Assembly (NCBI GenBank): GCA_934747775.1
Contig: CAKVHA010000014.1
Coordinates: 1-21,060, forward strand
Source: an uncultured Clostridia bacterium
GTDB lineage: Bacteria > Bacillota > Clostridia > Christensenellales > UBA1242
DNA length: 21,060 bases
Reading direction: 5' to 3'
Part shown: positions 13,324 through 21,060 of the stretch, piece after piece
Position numbering within the stretch: position 1 is the stretch's first letter
Layout: every line of letters starts with the position of its first letter
The notes under the pieces: generated by a model
The model's input: the letters and a program-made list of their open reading frames with translations, nothing else
Told to the model about the DNA's origin: nothing
Database searches by the model: none
Made by a program: the position numbers and the translations under genes

Positions 13324-14159
13324 TTTAAGGCCGTTGCAATAAGCCTGCCAGCCGCACCAATACACTCTTCAATATCTTTTAAAGTAACAAGCTGCTCGTC
13401 CATTTTTAACATAATATCGTTGTATTTATCCGCTTGTTTTTGCGGCAATTTTTCTTTAAAGTCAGTTTCATTTAAACCGCACTCTGCCAATGCGGTTTTA
13501 ATAAATGTTGAACTATACACCACAAACGGCACACCAATTGACACAACTCGCGGCGTATTTTTAAACTTTTTTCTTGTGTTGTCAACTCCTGCACCTGGTG
13601 TAATTGGCACGTTGGATAGTTGAAACGACCGCCCAAGCCTTTCAGAATGCGACGCACACAACGCATCAATAAAAACCACAATATTGGGTTTTATCTTGTT
13701 TACAACCGCATCTACAATGTCCGCAGTTTCTATGCCTGTGAGTCCAAAAACCGACGGCGAAATCGCACAGACTTTTGGCAGATTTTCCACAAATCCGCGC
13801 GTAACAACAAGCCGTCCAACAACAGCCGCGCCCAAACTATCGGCGGAAATATGGCGGTTTCCAAGTCCAACTACCATAACAACATCGCTAGGCTTAATTT
13901 CGCCTAAAAATCGCCTTAAAACGCCTTTAAATTGATTTAGATAATAATTGTACGCTTCGGTATTACACCCCACGAAATCTCCAAAATTAAGCACCGCATA
14001 CTCGCCTTTGGCTTTGCCAAAAATTTTTTCTTGTCGCGCGGTTTTTATTTCATAAAAATCGGTGGTTGTATTAAACTTTTTGTTTGTTATATTTTTAAAT
14101 TTTCCACGCTTAAAAACGCCAAATTCGGCATTAAGCTCGTCTATTAAATCGGAATACAC
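13290..14159 (-). CDS. gpr: Spore germination protease Gpr
   Basis: Gpr (peptidase family A25) degrades small acid-soluble spore proteins early in germination. Family landmarks: MVVGLGNRHISADSLG (95-110), PSVFGLTGIETADIV (135-149), IKPNIVVFIDAL (156-167), and ITPGAGVDNTRK (186-197) followed by VSIGVPFVV. The two aspartates taken as catalytic in Bacillus megaterium Gpr correspond to Asp107 and Asp165 (inferred alignment). At 289 residues it is shorter than the approximately 370 of Bacillus. The GTG start at 14159 has GGGGTGA about ten bases upstream. It is divergent from rpsT, a gene neighbourhood shared with many spore formers, and indicates that the organism makes endospores. Confidence 0.95.
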   Translation of the reverse strand: MYSDLIDELNAEFGVFKRGKFKNITNKKFNTTTDFYEIKTARQEKIFGKAKGEYAVLNFGDFVGCNTEAYNYYLNQFKGVLRRFLGEIKPSDVVMVVGLGNRHISADSLGAAVVGRLVVTRGFVENLPKVCAISPSVFGLTGIETADIVDAVVNKIKPNIVVFIDALCASHSERLGRSFQLSNVPITPGAGVDNTRKKFKNTPRVVSIGVPFVVYSSTFIKTALAECGLNETDFKEKLPQKQADKYNDIMLKMDEQLVTLKDIEECIGAAGRLIATALNSVILGINKLD

Positions 14160-14234
14160 TTTGGTTTTTCACCCCTTATGCTTTTATTATCCCTAAAATA
14201 TGGCTATATTATTTTAAATTGTTTTAAATTATAC

Positions 14235-14263
14235 TTGCAAAATGTAAAATTATGTGCTAAAAT
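14235..14263 (+). promoter_or_regulatory. Promoter of rpsT
   Basis: TTGCAA (14235-14240) and TAAAAT (14258-14263) are separated by 17 bases. The start is predicted near 14270, giving a leader of about 43 bases. Confidence 0.6.
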
Positions 14264-14278
14264 AACTTAGCAAAAAAT

Positions 14279-14292
14279 TAATGATATCATTA
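14279..14292. promoter_or_regulatory. Perfect palindrome in the rpsT leader
   Basis: TAATGATATCATTA is a 14-base perfect palindrome about ten bases after the predicted start and six bases before AAGGAG. It could be an operator or part of an mRNA structure controlling S20 synthesis; chance is not excluded in such AT-rich DNA. Confidence 0.35.
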
Positions 14293-14312
14293 TTCACAAG
14301 GAGAAAATTAAA

Positions 14313-14747
14313 GTGGCAAACATTAAATCAGCTAAAAAAAGAATTTTAACCAACGATAGACAAAGAGCAGAAAATCGCTATATTAAAGCAACTATTTCTA
14401 CTTATGTTAAAAACTATCGCTCCGCTTTAGAGAAAGGTGACTTAGAACTTGCTAAAAAAGAACTTAACACTACTGTTGCTTACATTGACAGTGCTTGTGC
14501 TAAGGGCGTGCTTCACCGCAACACCGCTTCTAGAAAAATTGCAAGACTTAACATTGCTTTAGATAAAGCAGAAAAAGAAGCACCTAAAAAAGCAGTTAAA
14601 GTTGCAGAAGAGAAAGTAGAAGTTAAAGAACAAGTTGTTGAAGAAACACCTGTTAAAAAAGCTCCAGCTAAAAAAGCAGTTACTAAAAAGGAAACTACCG
14701 AAAAGAAAGCCCCTGCTAAAAAAGCTACAAAAAAAGAAACTAAATAA
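14313..14747 (+). CDS. rpsT: Ribosomal protein S20 with a long basic C-terminal tail
   Basis: S20 is a primary 16S rRNA-binding protein of the small subunit. Residues 1 to about 88 are a normal S20 (ANIKSAKKRILTNDRQRAEN at the start, then a three-helix bundle ending near NIALDKAEKE). About 55 further residues, to 144, are unusual: an acidic/valine-rich spacer (KVAEEKVEVKEQVVEETP) and then PAKKA/TKKE-type repeats resembling histone-H1-like tails. The tail has no family counterpart in standard S20. The GTG start has AAGGAG about nine bases upstream. The frame and base use continue smoothly into the tail and a strong terminator follows the stop, so the tail appears genuine. Confidence 0.96.
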   Translation: MANIKSAKKRILTNDRQRAENRYIKATISTYVKNYRSALEKGDLELAKKELNTTVAYIDSACAKGVLHRNTASRKIARLNIALDKAEKEAPKKAVKVAEEKVEVKEQVVEETPVKKAPAKKAVTKKETTEKKAPAKKATKKETK

Positions 14748-14769
14748 TTATTTTTAGGATTACAAAAAA

Positions 14770-14800
14770 CACCAGTCTATTATTAGGCTGGTGTTTTTTT
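14770..14800 (+). terminator. Terminator after rpsT
   Basis: A 10-bp stem CACCAGTCTA / TAGGCTGGTG with one G-U pair and loop TTAT is followed by seven T residues. Confidence 0.92.
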
Positions 14801-14916
14801 GCGTGACTGTATGCGGTCTTTATTTACACTAATACTTGCTGATATAAAATACGAATTAATGCCACATAGAAAAACCAGTTCATTTAAAGGTGTGTAATAA
14901 AAAGTTAAAAGAGTAA

Positions 14917-14958
14917 CAAAAAGCTTTATTAACCCAAATTTGCAGAGTTAATAAAGCT
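14917..14958 (-). terminator. 12-bp inverted repeat, likely terminator for leftward transcription
   Basis: AGCTTTATTAAC (14922-14933) and GTTAATAAAGCT (14947-14958) are perfect complements with a 13-base loop. In the minus direction the stem is followed by TTTTTG, so it may end transcription arriving from the giant gene more than 300 bases upstream. Confidence 0.5.
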
Positions 14959-15074
14959 AATGTATATATAAAGGAAAATTATTTAAAATTTTTACTAAAA
15001 ACCATAATAAACATAAAAATAATAAACAATTTTCACCTTATACCAATATAATAATTTTTCCATTTTTCGATTCT

Positions 15075-15099
15075 ACCGCAGTTAATTGCGGTTTTTTTT
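15075..15099 (+). terminator. Short GC hairpin with T-tract
   Basis: ACCGCA-GTTAAT-TGCGGT followed by a run of eight T residues in the plus direction. It has terminator form, but no plus-strand gene ends nearby except rpsT, which has its own terminator. It may end an unseen small RNA or act as a back-up. Confidence 0.5.
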
Positions 15100-15133
15100 A
15101 CACTTATAAATGTGAGTTGTTATGAATACACAA

Positions 15134-15222
15134 ATTTCGTGTATACACTGGACTACCCTTTGGTACTGGCAGACCATAGGTCTGACTGCGTACCACCTTC
15201 CCCTTACAAGGGGACACGAAAT
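15134..15222. repeat. Compact folded element with terminal inverted repeats
   Basis: The 89-base segment is closed by 9-bp perfect inverted repeats ATTTCGTGT (15134-15142) and ACACGAAAT (15214-15222). Inside are a nested hairpin, TGGTAC...GTACCA (15161-15166, 15190-15195) enclosing CAGACC-ATA-GGTCTG (15170-15184), and a second hairpin CCCCT...AGGGG (15200-15213). Together they make a three-way-junction-like fold. It is more GC-rich than its surroundings. From memory, the minus-strand CCCCTTGTAAGGGGAAGG block resembles short palindromic intergenic repeats common in gut Clostridia. It could be a MITE-like repeat or a structured RNA. Confidence 0.6.
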
Positions 15223-15242
15223 ATAAAGATTTATCAATACCC

Positions 15243-15275
15243 CCTATGGCACACATTAAAGTAGCGTGCCATAGG
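15243..15275. repeat. 10-bp perfect hairpin next to the giant gene stop
   Basis: CCTATGGCAC (15243-15252) and GTGCCATAGG (15266-15275) with a 13-base loop. It lies 11 bases past the giant gene's stop. There is no T-tract, so it is not a standard terminator; it could protect the mRNA 3' end. Confidence 0.6.
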
Positions 15276-15286
15276 AAATAAGATAA

Positions 15287-18200
15287 TTAATAATTTCTGC
15301 CGATATCATACAACCAGCAGTCGTATTGTTTTGTAACAATAACATAAATTACAATGCCTTGTTTTGTGTTGTCCAAAACGATTTCGTAGTTAAGACTTCC
15401 GTTAGCTTCCATACTAACGCTAGCATCGGAGCCAACTTGATAACTAACATCGCCGTTGCCAGCAATTTCGTAGAACATAGTTTCAAACAAACCAACAACA
15501 TATTCGCCACCATTCAAGCCTTCAAACACAGTGCTTTGAGCCGTGTTGCTAGCGGTAACGCACTCACAGTATGCCCTATTAGTATCTTTATTGTAAAGCA
15601 CGATATTAATAAATTCATCGCCATAAGTGTTAAGTGTAACGCCAGTAGCAGTAGCAAATGTTGTGTTTATAGTAACATTGAATACATCGTTTTTAAGGTT
15701 AACATAAATATCGGTATCTTCGGTAATTTCGGCGTGATAATTGCCGCCATCAAATGCAGAATAACCTGGCATTGAGTCAGCAGAATACTTGCCTTCTACC
15801 AACATAATGTTGCTAAACTTAAATGTACCAAGTCCAACATACGTGCTGCTTGATGCGGTTTCGCACCAGCGCTCTGTATAAACCAAAATACGATAATTTG
15901 TTAGGTCTGCTGGAGTTGTGAATGTAGATACTGTATCATAACTATCGCCAACTGCAGTAGTTCTGTAATCATCAAACATTCCAACAGATCCACCACTAGG
16001 GTTGTATAACAAGAACCTTGTACTCTTACCACTGTTCCATACTTCACCAGTGCTTGGCTCGGCAAGTTTTGTGCGAGTAAGGCTAATAGTATAAGTGGTG
16101 CTAGGTTTTAAGTTTGCAAGCACCCAATTATTGTCAAACAACGTTCCTGCCCAAGTAGTTGCTGTAAAGCTGTTTGTAGCGGTGTCAATGTTTTTAGCTA
16201 TGCTTGTACTTGCATCGGCTATGTTTAATCTGTTTTCCGCACCTTCATCCTTAGTCAAATCGGTAAATGTAGCAAGATAAGCGGTTTTTTCTGCCTCCGT
16301 CATCTCGCCAAGTGACTTAGAATTATCAATGCGGCTTTCAGGTTTGCCATAACTATCGCTAAATGCAGGCATAGTGTCGGTGGTGTACTCACCTTCCAAC
16401 AACATAATGTCGCTAAATTCTACTACACCTTTGCCACCAGTATAATTTCCACTGTAAGCAATAATGTAATATCCTGTTAGGTCTTCAGGTGTTGTAAATG
16501 TGCGTGTAGATACAGTAGTTGTACCAACGGTTGCATTACCCGAACTTGCCATAACTGGATGAACTTTAGAACTATCAGTATTAAACAATACTATTGCAAA
16601 ATAATTTGCTGCTGCTGTAGTATCGCTTGGAATACTAACAACTTTAATGTTTGCTTGCATTGTGTAAGTAGTATTAGGTTTTAAGTTTGCAAGCACCCAA
16701 TCATTTGTAAGAATACCATTACCATAGCCTTGATATGTAAATGACTTGTTAGTCTTAGATATTACTGATGTGCCAGCACCTGATAGTGCTCCAATACCAA
16801 CTTGTTCGATGTCAAACAAACTAGACTTGCCGTTGTAGTGACTGCGCGAACTCGAGCGGTCTACAACATATCCGTCGTTGGCAACAAGGTCATAACTTAG
16901 AGTTGTCCCTGCAGGAACATAAGCCACGCCGTTGAATTGGAATACAGAGTTGTAAAGGTTTACGCGTCCGTTTTCAATTTCTAGGGTTTTGCCTATTGGG
17001 CTAAAGTGTTTTAAGTTTACTGTATCGCTAGAAGCGGAAGTAGTTGTACCAGTGCTGCTAGGAGTAACCATAGTGCCTTTGGTTAGGCTTGTAGTATCAA
17101 CAGTATGAGTAGTTGGAACAAGGTTGTTAACAAATCTAACTGCCTTGCCTACCACATATGGGAATGTAGGAAGCCCACTATTTACGCTGCTATTTACTGT
17201 CCAAGCAGTATTGCCTTTAAACTTAGCAGTAATCTGTGCTGCGGTTTGACTTGCAACATCGTTTACATAGAACGAAGCAGGGTTTGTAATTGTAAAGCTT
17301 CCGCCCCAAGTGTTTTTAGAAACGGTGTGAGTACTTACACCATATGGTGTTGTACCAGCTTTGCCCGCTTTACCTACTGGAAGTTGAATTAGATTACCAG
17401 AATCACTACCATTTTCTGCCCAAATCAAATTAGGAAGATAATAACTATTTGTAATAGTGTTTGTAGCAAATGCGCTATAACCACCAATTTCGCCATAGAA
17501 CGAAGCACAATACTTGTTCCACGAATATGTTCCATTGCTAAAGTCACCAGCTGCATCACCATAATTGTTGATGTTTCCATATTGTCCGCCAGCCCAGTAT
17601 TGGTCGGCTGCAACAACAATCTTGCCAGTGCTGTAGCTGTTGTTAATAACAACATTATGCATACGCCCAATTATTCCACCAACTACGCCAATGCTATGGA
17701 TTGTTCCAACATTGTAACAATCGGAGATGTAAACATTAGTGTAAACGGTTTCTTGTGTTCCGCTTGTGCTACCAACAATACCACCAGTACCTTGGCTTGT
17801 AGAAGCGTATCCACCATTAGAAATTACTGTAGCTTCGTTGTAGCAATATTGAATTATTACATCGCCACCACTTGCTTGGTTGGTTTGTTGAGTAATAACA
17901 CCAACAATACCACCAACTGATGAAGCAGATCCAATAACAATACCACTTGCTGAAGAGTTAGTAATTGTAAAGCTACTACCATTTAGAACACCAACGACAC
18001 CGCCAACATTGTTGCTACCACGAACTAAGCCGTTAAAGTGAACATTTTCCAAACTAGTAGCACCATACATTCTAGCTGCTATACCACCCGCTTCGTCAAT
18101 ATGCGAAATGATTTCTGCATTGCGAAGTGTTAGGTTTTTAACTGTTGCACTACCTTCCAATAATCCAAAGAAGCCAACATAGTTTGACAACTGATAAACA

Positions 18201-21060
18201 ATCTTCACATTGTTAATTGTGTGTCCGTCACCATCGAAATGACCACGGAAACCAGCATTAGAAGTGTATTTGCCAGTTACAATGCTATACATTGTTCCAA
18301 TTGGATTAAATAGATATCCGCTTAGGTCTAGGTTTTTAGTTAGTTTGTAATAAGCTGTTCTGTATGCGCCAGCATCGGTAGATGTTAGCCCACTAAATCC
18401 GCCATTGTTGATAATATTGGATAGTGCATACAAATCACTTTCGCTGGTAATTAAGTAAGGGTCTGTAGCAGTACCAGCACCGCTAAAGCTTGTAGCTGTA
18501 GAATGTTTGTAACTAATGTACTTAACATCGCTGCCATAGCTACTATTAGCAACGCTTAGTTTCACCATCTTAGGTTCTGGAATAGCACCATTTGTAAGAA
18601 TGCCACTTGTTGTCCAGTTGGTGTTAAAGTCTAAGCCAATATACGCTGCTTGACTAGCACGAGATGTTATTCTTATATAAGGTACAGTGTATTTAAAGCG
18701 ATAATTGTTTGCCGAACTACTGTATAAATACAAGTTTTCAACATTTTCAATATTTCGCCATTGTGCTGTGCCAAATACATTGTAACGGCTTGCTGTAGAA
18801 CTTGCCCACAAGTTGTTTGCGTCTAGCACAAGGTTTTTAATTGTCAAGTTTTTGGTTACATTACCAAATATCTGACAATAAGTTTCATTAAATGTTCCCT
18901 TTACAGCATTTGTTGTAATGCCGTAGATTAATGCATTATTGATAAGACCATTGTATTCTGTATTAGTAGCAAATCCATTAACATAAACATTAGTTGCATA
19001 TGCGTTAACTGTTGTGTTAACCATTGCAAACGAATTTATGGTTGAATCTAAGAATGCGTGAGTAAATCCTTCTGCTCTGCCACTTGCCTTGCCTATATTA
19101 AATGTTGTGTTTTTAACAGTAACATAACTAATCTTAGCGCCAGCCACATAATATGCAATTGAAGCGTAAGCTTTATCGGTTGTTATGTTAACATTTTCAA
19201 ACCCAATATTATATAGGTTGCTCATATATCTACTAAATACTGTAGCGTTATCACTACCAGTGTTACATTTGTAATCGCCAACTTCGTACATATACGCATT
19301 TTTGATTATATAATGTTCGTCGCTTGTAAATGTCAAACCTGTTAGGTCAAAGCCTTTTGTTCCATAATATCCCATAGGTATCCAGAAGTAAGCGCTTAGG
19401 TCGATATCAGCTGTAAGTTTGTACCACATATTTCTGTAGTAAACCTTAACTGTTCCGCGAGTAAATTGCTGATTGGTGTTAATTAAATAACTTAGTTTAG
19501 CAAATTGACCAGCGGTGTTAATTTTAATAGGGTTAGCATAAGTACCAATTGTAGTATCGGTAAATGTGCTTGTAGTAGCGTTTCCGCCGTTTAGAGTGAA
19601 AAACTCTTCGGTTTTGTTGCTATCGTCCGCATAACACTCGGCTGCGGTTGCGCCCGATGTAGATAACACGTTGTACCAGTAATTTGGAATATATTCTACC
19701 ACGATTTTAAACTCTGATGCGCCAACTGTGAATGCTTCGCTTGTATATACTCCGCCGTTTAGGGTAACTGCTAGGGTTGATAGAACGTTGCCGCTTAAGT
19801 CGTACACTTTAACGCTGTTTATTTTCCAGCGAGTGCTGCTTGGAGTAGCCACCACATACAACTTATCGCCGCTTGACACGCCAGACAATGAATGTTCTAA
19901 TGTGTCGTTGTCGGTAATTGTAGCTAGTGTTGTTCCGCTTGCGCTGCCCTTGTTTACCTTAATTTGGCTATTGCCGGTATTGCCAAACACATCGCTATAA
20001 CCATTTGCAACGCTGCCGTTCATTGTACGGCTAGTAAATGTTGCTATGTAGCCATTGTTGCCTGTACCGTAGGTTGTTGTACCTAGGATAAAGCTAATTA
20101 ACAATGTGTATGTGCTGCCGCTTTGGGTTTCGCTTACTAATGTGTAAGCACTATTGGTTGTGCCCTTTTCGCGACTAAATATCTCGGTGCCTTTATATGT
20201 TATGCTGTTTACTTGCGATGTTGTAGGATATGTAAACTTTAAGAACATTTCTGTACCTGCACGGTTGTAATCGGTGCTTAGTACGGTGCTGCCGTTTGCA
20301 CTATCGCGAATTATGCTTGCGGTGTTACTGCCGCTTGCACCTGTTACGCCAACGCGGTAAGTGTCTTCAAAGTTTGCAATATACAATCTGTCGTGTGTTG
20401 TTTCGTTTGCAACAAAGTTTAATGTATTTGTTACATTGCCGTTTGTTTCAACTCTGTTTGTAATGCTATATAAGCTGTCACTCTCATTAGGAGTAAGGGT
20501 TGAACTTATGTCGTAAATGCCAAAGTCGCTAAGCACACAATCACTAAATGTTGTTACTAATGTGCCTGCCCTATCTAATCTTATAAACGCTCCATCAACT
20601 ATTTTGCTTGCATCTGTGCTAAATGTAAATGCTACAACATTGCCAGCACTTGTGAACCTGTAGCTGTTACCTGCATAATCTCCAGAATATGTGCCGTCGG
20701 TGTAATGTACCAACAAGTCAATGTGGTTTGCCATAACTGTAGCACTGCTCACCTTAAATGTTACCAAATAAGTATGACCTGCAGTGATTATTGCTGGTTT
20801 CAACTGGAAGTCCATATAATAAGCATTTGGGCTTTTTGTGGAAGATATTGTATTGGTTGTGAAATTAATATTCCAACCAGCACTTCCAATCACTTTTCCA
20901 TCGCTATCAGTAACGTCGAATGAGTATGATGTTCCTGATGCACAATTCTCTTTCGTAAACAAGTTTTCGGTGTATGTCCAGCCGTTGTAACCAACTGTTT
21001 CGTTTAGGCTGTATCCTAAGTCGCCGTTTGCTGCCGCTGGTGTTGCGGTAACTGTTGCGG
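15287..21060 (-). CDS. Giant GLUG-repeat surface-type protein, N-terminus outside window
   Basis: The frame is open from the right window edge to the stop at 15287, giving 1,923 visible residues. Numbering starts at the in-frame TTG at 20962, which is internal. Modules: about 1-160 beta-sandwich, carbohydrate-binding-like; 160-425 Thr/Ser-rich Ig-like beta modules; 473-800 a beta-helix unit opened by YANPIKI and KLTADIDLSAYFWIPMG; 829-1190 a second unit opened by ATDPYLIT, KNLDLSGYLFNPIG and FRGHFDGDGHTINN, followed by GLUG motifs such as NVGGVVGVLNG, SVGGIVGVI, GTGGIVGS and VVGGIIGR; 1392-1540 and 1578-1740 two related carbohydrate-binding-like modules; 1745-1891 a beta-rich end. There is no LPXTG motif, no hydrophobic tail and no basic tail, so wall anchoring, if any, is by another route or from the N-terminus. 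Likely an adhesin or glycan-binding protein. Confidence 0.85.
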   Translation of the reverse strand, partial: ATVTATPAAANGDLGYSLNETVGYNGWTYTENLFTKENCASGTSYSFDVTDSDGKVIGSAGWNINFTTNTISSTKSPNAYYMDFQLKPAIITAGHTYLVTFKVSSATVMANHIDLLVHYTDGTYSGDYAGNSYRFTSAGNVVAFTFSTDASKIVDGAFIRLDRAGTLVTTFSDCVLSDFGIYDISSTLTPNESDSLYSITNRVETNGNVTNTLNFVANETTHDRLYIANFEDTYRVGVTGASGSNTASIIRDSANGSTVLSTDYNRAGTEMFLKFTYPTTSQVNSITYKGTEIFSREKGTTNSAYTLVSETQSGSTYTLLISFILGTTTYGTGNNGYIATFTSRTMNGSVANGYSDVFGNTGNSQIKVNKGSASGTTLATITDNDTLEHSLSGVSSGDKLYVVATPSSTRWKINSVKVYDLSGNVLSTLAVTLNGGVYTSEAFTVGASEFKIVVEYIPNYWYNVLSTSGATAAECYADDSNKTEEFFTLNGGNATTSTFTDTTIGTYANPIKINTAGQFAKLSYLINTNQQFTRGTVKVYYRNMWYKLTADIDLSAYFWIPMGYYGTKGFDLTGLTFTSDEHYIIKNAYMYEVGDYKCNTGSDNATVFSRYMSNLYNIGFENVNITTDKAYASIAYYVAGAKISYVTVKNTTFNIGKASGRAEGFTHAFLDSTINSFAMVNTTVNAYATNVYVNGFATNTEYNGLINNALIYGITTNAVKGTFNETYCQIFGNVTKNLTIKNLVLDANNLWASSTASRYNVFGTAQWRNIENVENLYLYSSSANNYRFKYTVPYIRITSRASQAAYIGLDFNTNWTTSGILTNGAIPEPKMVKLSVANSSYGSDVKYISYKHSTATSFSGAGTATDPYLITSESDLYALSNIINNGGFSGLTSTDAGAYRTAYYKLTKNLDLSGYLFNPIGTMYSIVTGKYTSNAGFRGHFDGDGHTINNVKIVYQLSNYVGFFGLLEGSATVKNLTLRNAEIISHIDEAGGIAARMYGATSLENVHFNGLVRGSNNVGGVVGVLNGSSFTITNSSASGIVIGSASSVGGIVGVITQQTNQASGGDVIIQYCYNEATVISNGGYASTSQGTGGIVGSTSGTQETVYTNVYISDCYNVGTIHSIGVVGGIIGRMHNVVINNSYSTGKIVVAADQYWAGGQYGNINNYGDAAGDFSNGTYSWNKYCASFYGEIGGYSAFATNTITNSYYLPNLIWAENGSDSGNLIQLPVGKAGKAGTTPYGVSTHTVSKNTWGGSFTITNPASFYVNDVASQTAAQITAKFKGNTAWTVNSSVNSGLPTFPYVVGKAVRFVNNLVPTTHTVDTTSLTKGTMVTPSSTGTTTSASSDTVNLKHFSPIGKTLEIENGRVNLYNSVFQFNGVAYVPAGTTLSYDLVANDGYVVDRSSSRSHYNGKSSLFDIEQVGIGALSGAGTSVISKTNKSFTYQGYGNGILTNDWVLANLKPNTTYTMQANIKVVSIPSDTTAAANYFAIVLFNTDSSKVHPVMASSGNATVGTTTVSTRTFTTPEDLTGYYIIAYSGNYTGGKGVVEFSDIMLLEGEYTTDTMPAFSDSYGKPESRIDNSKSLGEMTEAEKTAYLATFTDLTKDEGAENRLNIADASTSIAKNIDTATNSFTATTWAGTLFDNNWVLANLKPSTTYTISLTRTKLAEPSTGEVWNSGKSTRFLLYNPSGGSVGMFDDYRTTAVGDSYDTVSTFTTPADLTNYRILVYTERWCETASSSTYVGLGTFKFSNIMLVEGKYSADSMPGYSAFDGGNYHAEITEDTDIYVNLKNDVFNVTINTTFATATGVTLNTYGDEFINIVLYNKDTNRAYCECVTASNTAQSTVFEGLNGGEYVVGLFETMFYEIAGNGDVSYQVGSDASVSMEANGSLNYEIVLDNTKQGIVIYVIVTKQYDCWLYDIGRNY
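15743..16231 (-). repeat. Second copy of an internal module of the giant gene
   Basis: This encodes residues 1578-1740. It shares with the copy at 16343-16789 the order: S(F)TA.., NNWVLANLKPSTTYT, FTTPADLTNYRI, FSNIMLVEGKYSADSMP. A 27-base block is identical between copies (16102-16128 here). Confidence 0.75.
16343..16789 (-). repeat. First copy of an internal module of the giant gene
   Basis: This encodes residues 1392-1540, with NDWVLANLKPNTTYT, FTTPEDLTGYYI and FSDIMLLEGEYTTDTMP. The identical 27-base block lies at 16675-16701, exactly 573 bases (191 codons) from its partner. Outside this block the copies have diverged. Confidence 0.75.

Larger units (their letters stand above)
14748..15286. 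other. Gene-free region rich in inverted repeats
   Basis: These 539 bases lie between the convergent rpsT and giant-protein genes. They contain the rpsT terminator, a 12-bp inverted repeat at 14922-14958, a small GC hairpin with T-tract at 15075-15099, a folded element at 15134-15222, and a 10-bp hairpin at 15243-15275. The stretches 14801-14920 and 14959-15074 show nothing recognisable. No credible coding frame with an RBS was found. Confidence 0.7.

Noticed and set aside
15122..15226. A 34-codon open frame on the plus strand across the folded element
   Set aside because: It has no RBS and its codons are dictated by the inverted repeats; more likely a chance frame.
17425..17920. Overlapping open frames on both strands within the giant gene
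   Set aside because: The repetitive Thr/Asn/Gly-rich codon pattern of the giant gene leaves other frames open; none has an RBS or a recognisable product.
1..21060. CRISPR arrays, tRNA or rRNA genes, insertion sequences, prophage
   Set aside because: I saw no regularly spaced direct repeats, cloverleaf with CCA context, transposase, integrase or phage structural gene.

Overview
The window is AT-rich chromosomal DNA from an endospore-forming, low-GC Gram-positive bacterium, most likely an uncultured, gut-type anaerobic member of the Clostridia. The evidence is a Firmicutes-type ctsR-mcsA-clpC heat-shock operon with a near-ideal CtsR operator, a long-form hibernation factor (hpf), the spore germination protease gpr placed head-to-head with rpsT, strong AGGAGG-type ribosome binding sites, TTG and GTG starts, and a very large GLUG-repeat surface-type protein. 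The exact lineage cannot be read from the sequence. Nearly all genes are on the minus strand.

Layout: 1-1300 obg (partial) behind nth. 1389-2833 a DUF3343 sulfur/selenium-carrier-like protein divergent from a cysteine desulfurase. 2820-4673 a cytosolic subtilisin-like protease coupled to a small helical protein, with an unrecognised 127-residue gene divergent from them. 4683-5710 an ATP-binding cassette protein with most catalytic motifs altered, coupled to a PucR-type HTH protein and preceded by a clear promoter and a perfect palindrome. 5960-6484 hpf. 6585-10168 clpC, mcsA, ctsR and the CtsR-controlled promoter; mcsB is absent from the operon. 10247-10431 a free-standing 19-residue hydrophobic ORF with promoter, RBS and terminator. 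10617-12669 an amidohydrolase-fold protein that has lost its metal ligands, and a diverged DegV-like protein. 12727-14159 a membrane-anchored lytic transglycosylase and gpr. 14313-14747 rpsT with a long Lys/Ala-rich tail. 14748-15286 gene-free but rich in inverted repeats, including a compact folded repeat-like element. 15287-21060 the C-terminal 1,923 residues of a giant repetitive surface-type protein whose N-terminus lies outside the window.

Functional themes are protein quality control (ClpC, McsA, CtsR, subtilisin), ribosome-associated functions (Obg, HPF, S20), sporulation (Gpr, perhaps the transglycosylase) and sulfur chemistry. No tRNA, rRNA, CRISPR array, insertion sequence or phage gene was recognised. 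The most interesting items are the mcsB-less operon, the two enzyme-like proteins with missing active sites (amidohydrolase fold and ABC fold), the 19-residue ORF, the coupled protease/small-protein pair and the folded repeat near 15.1-15.2 kb.
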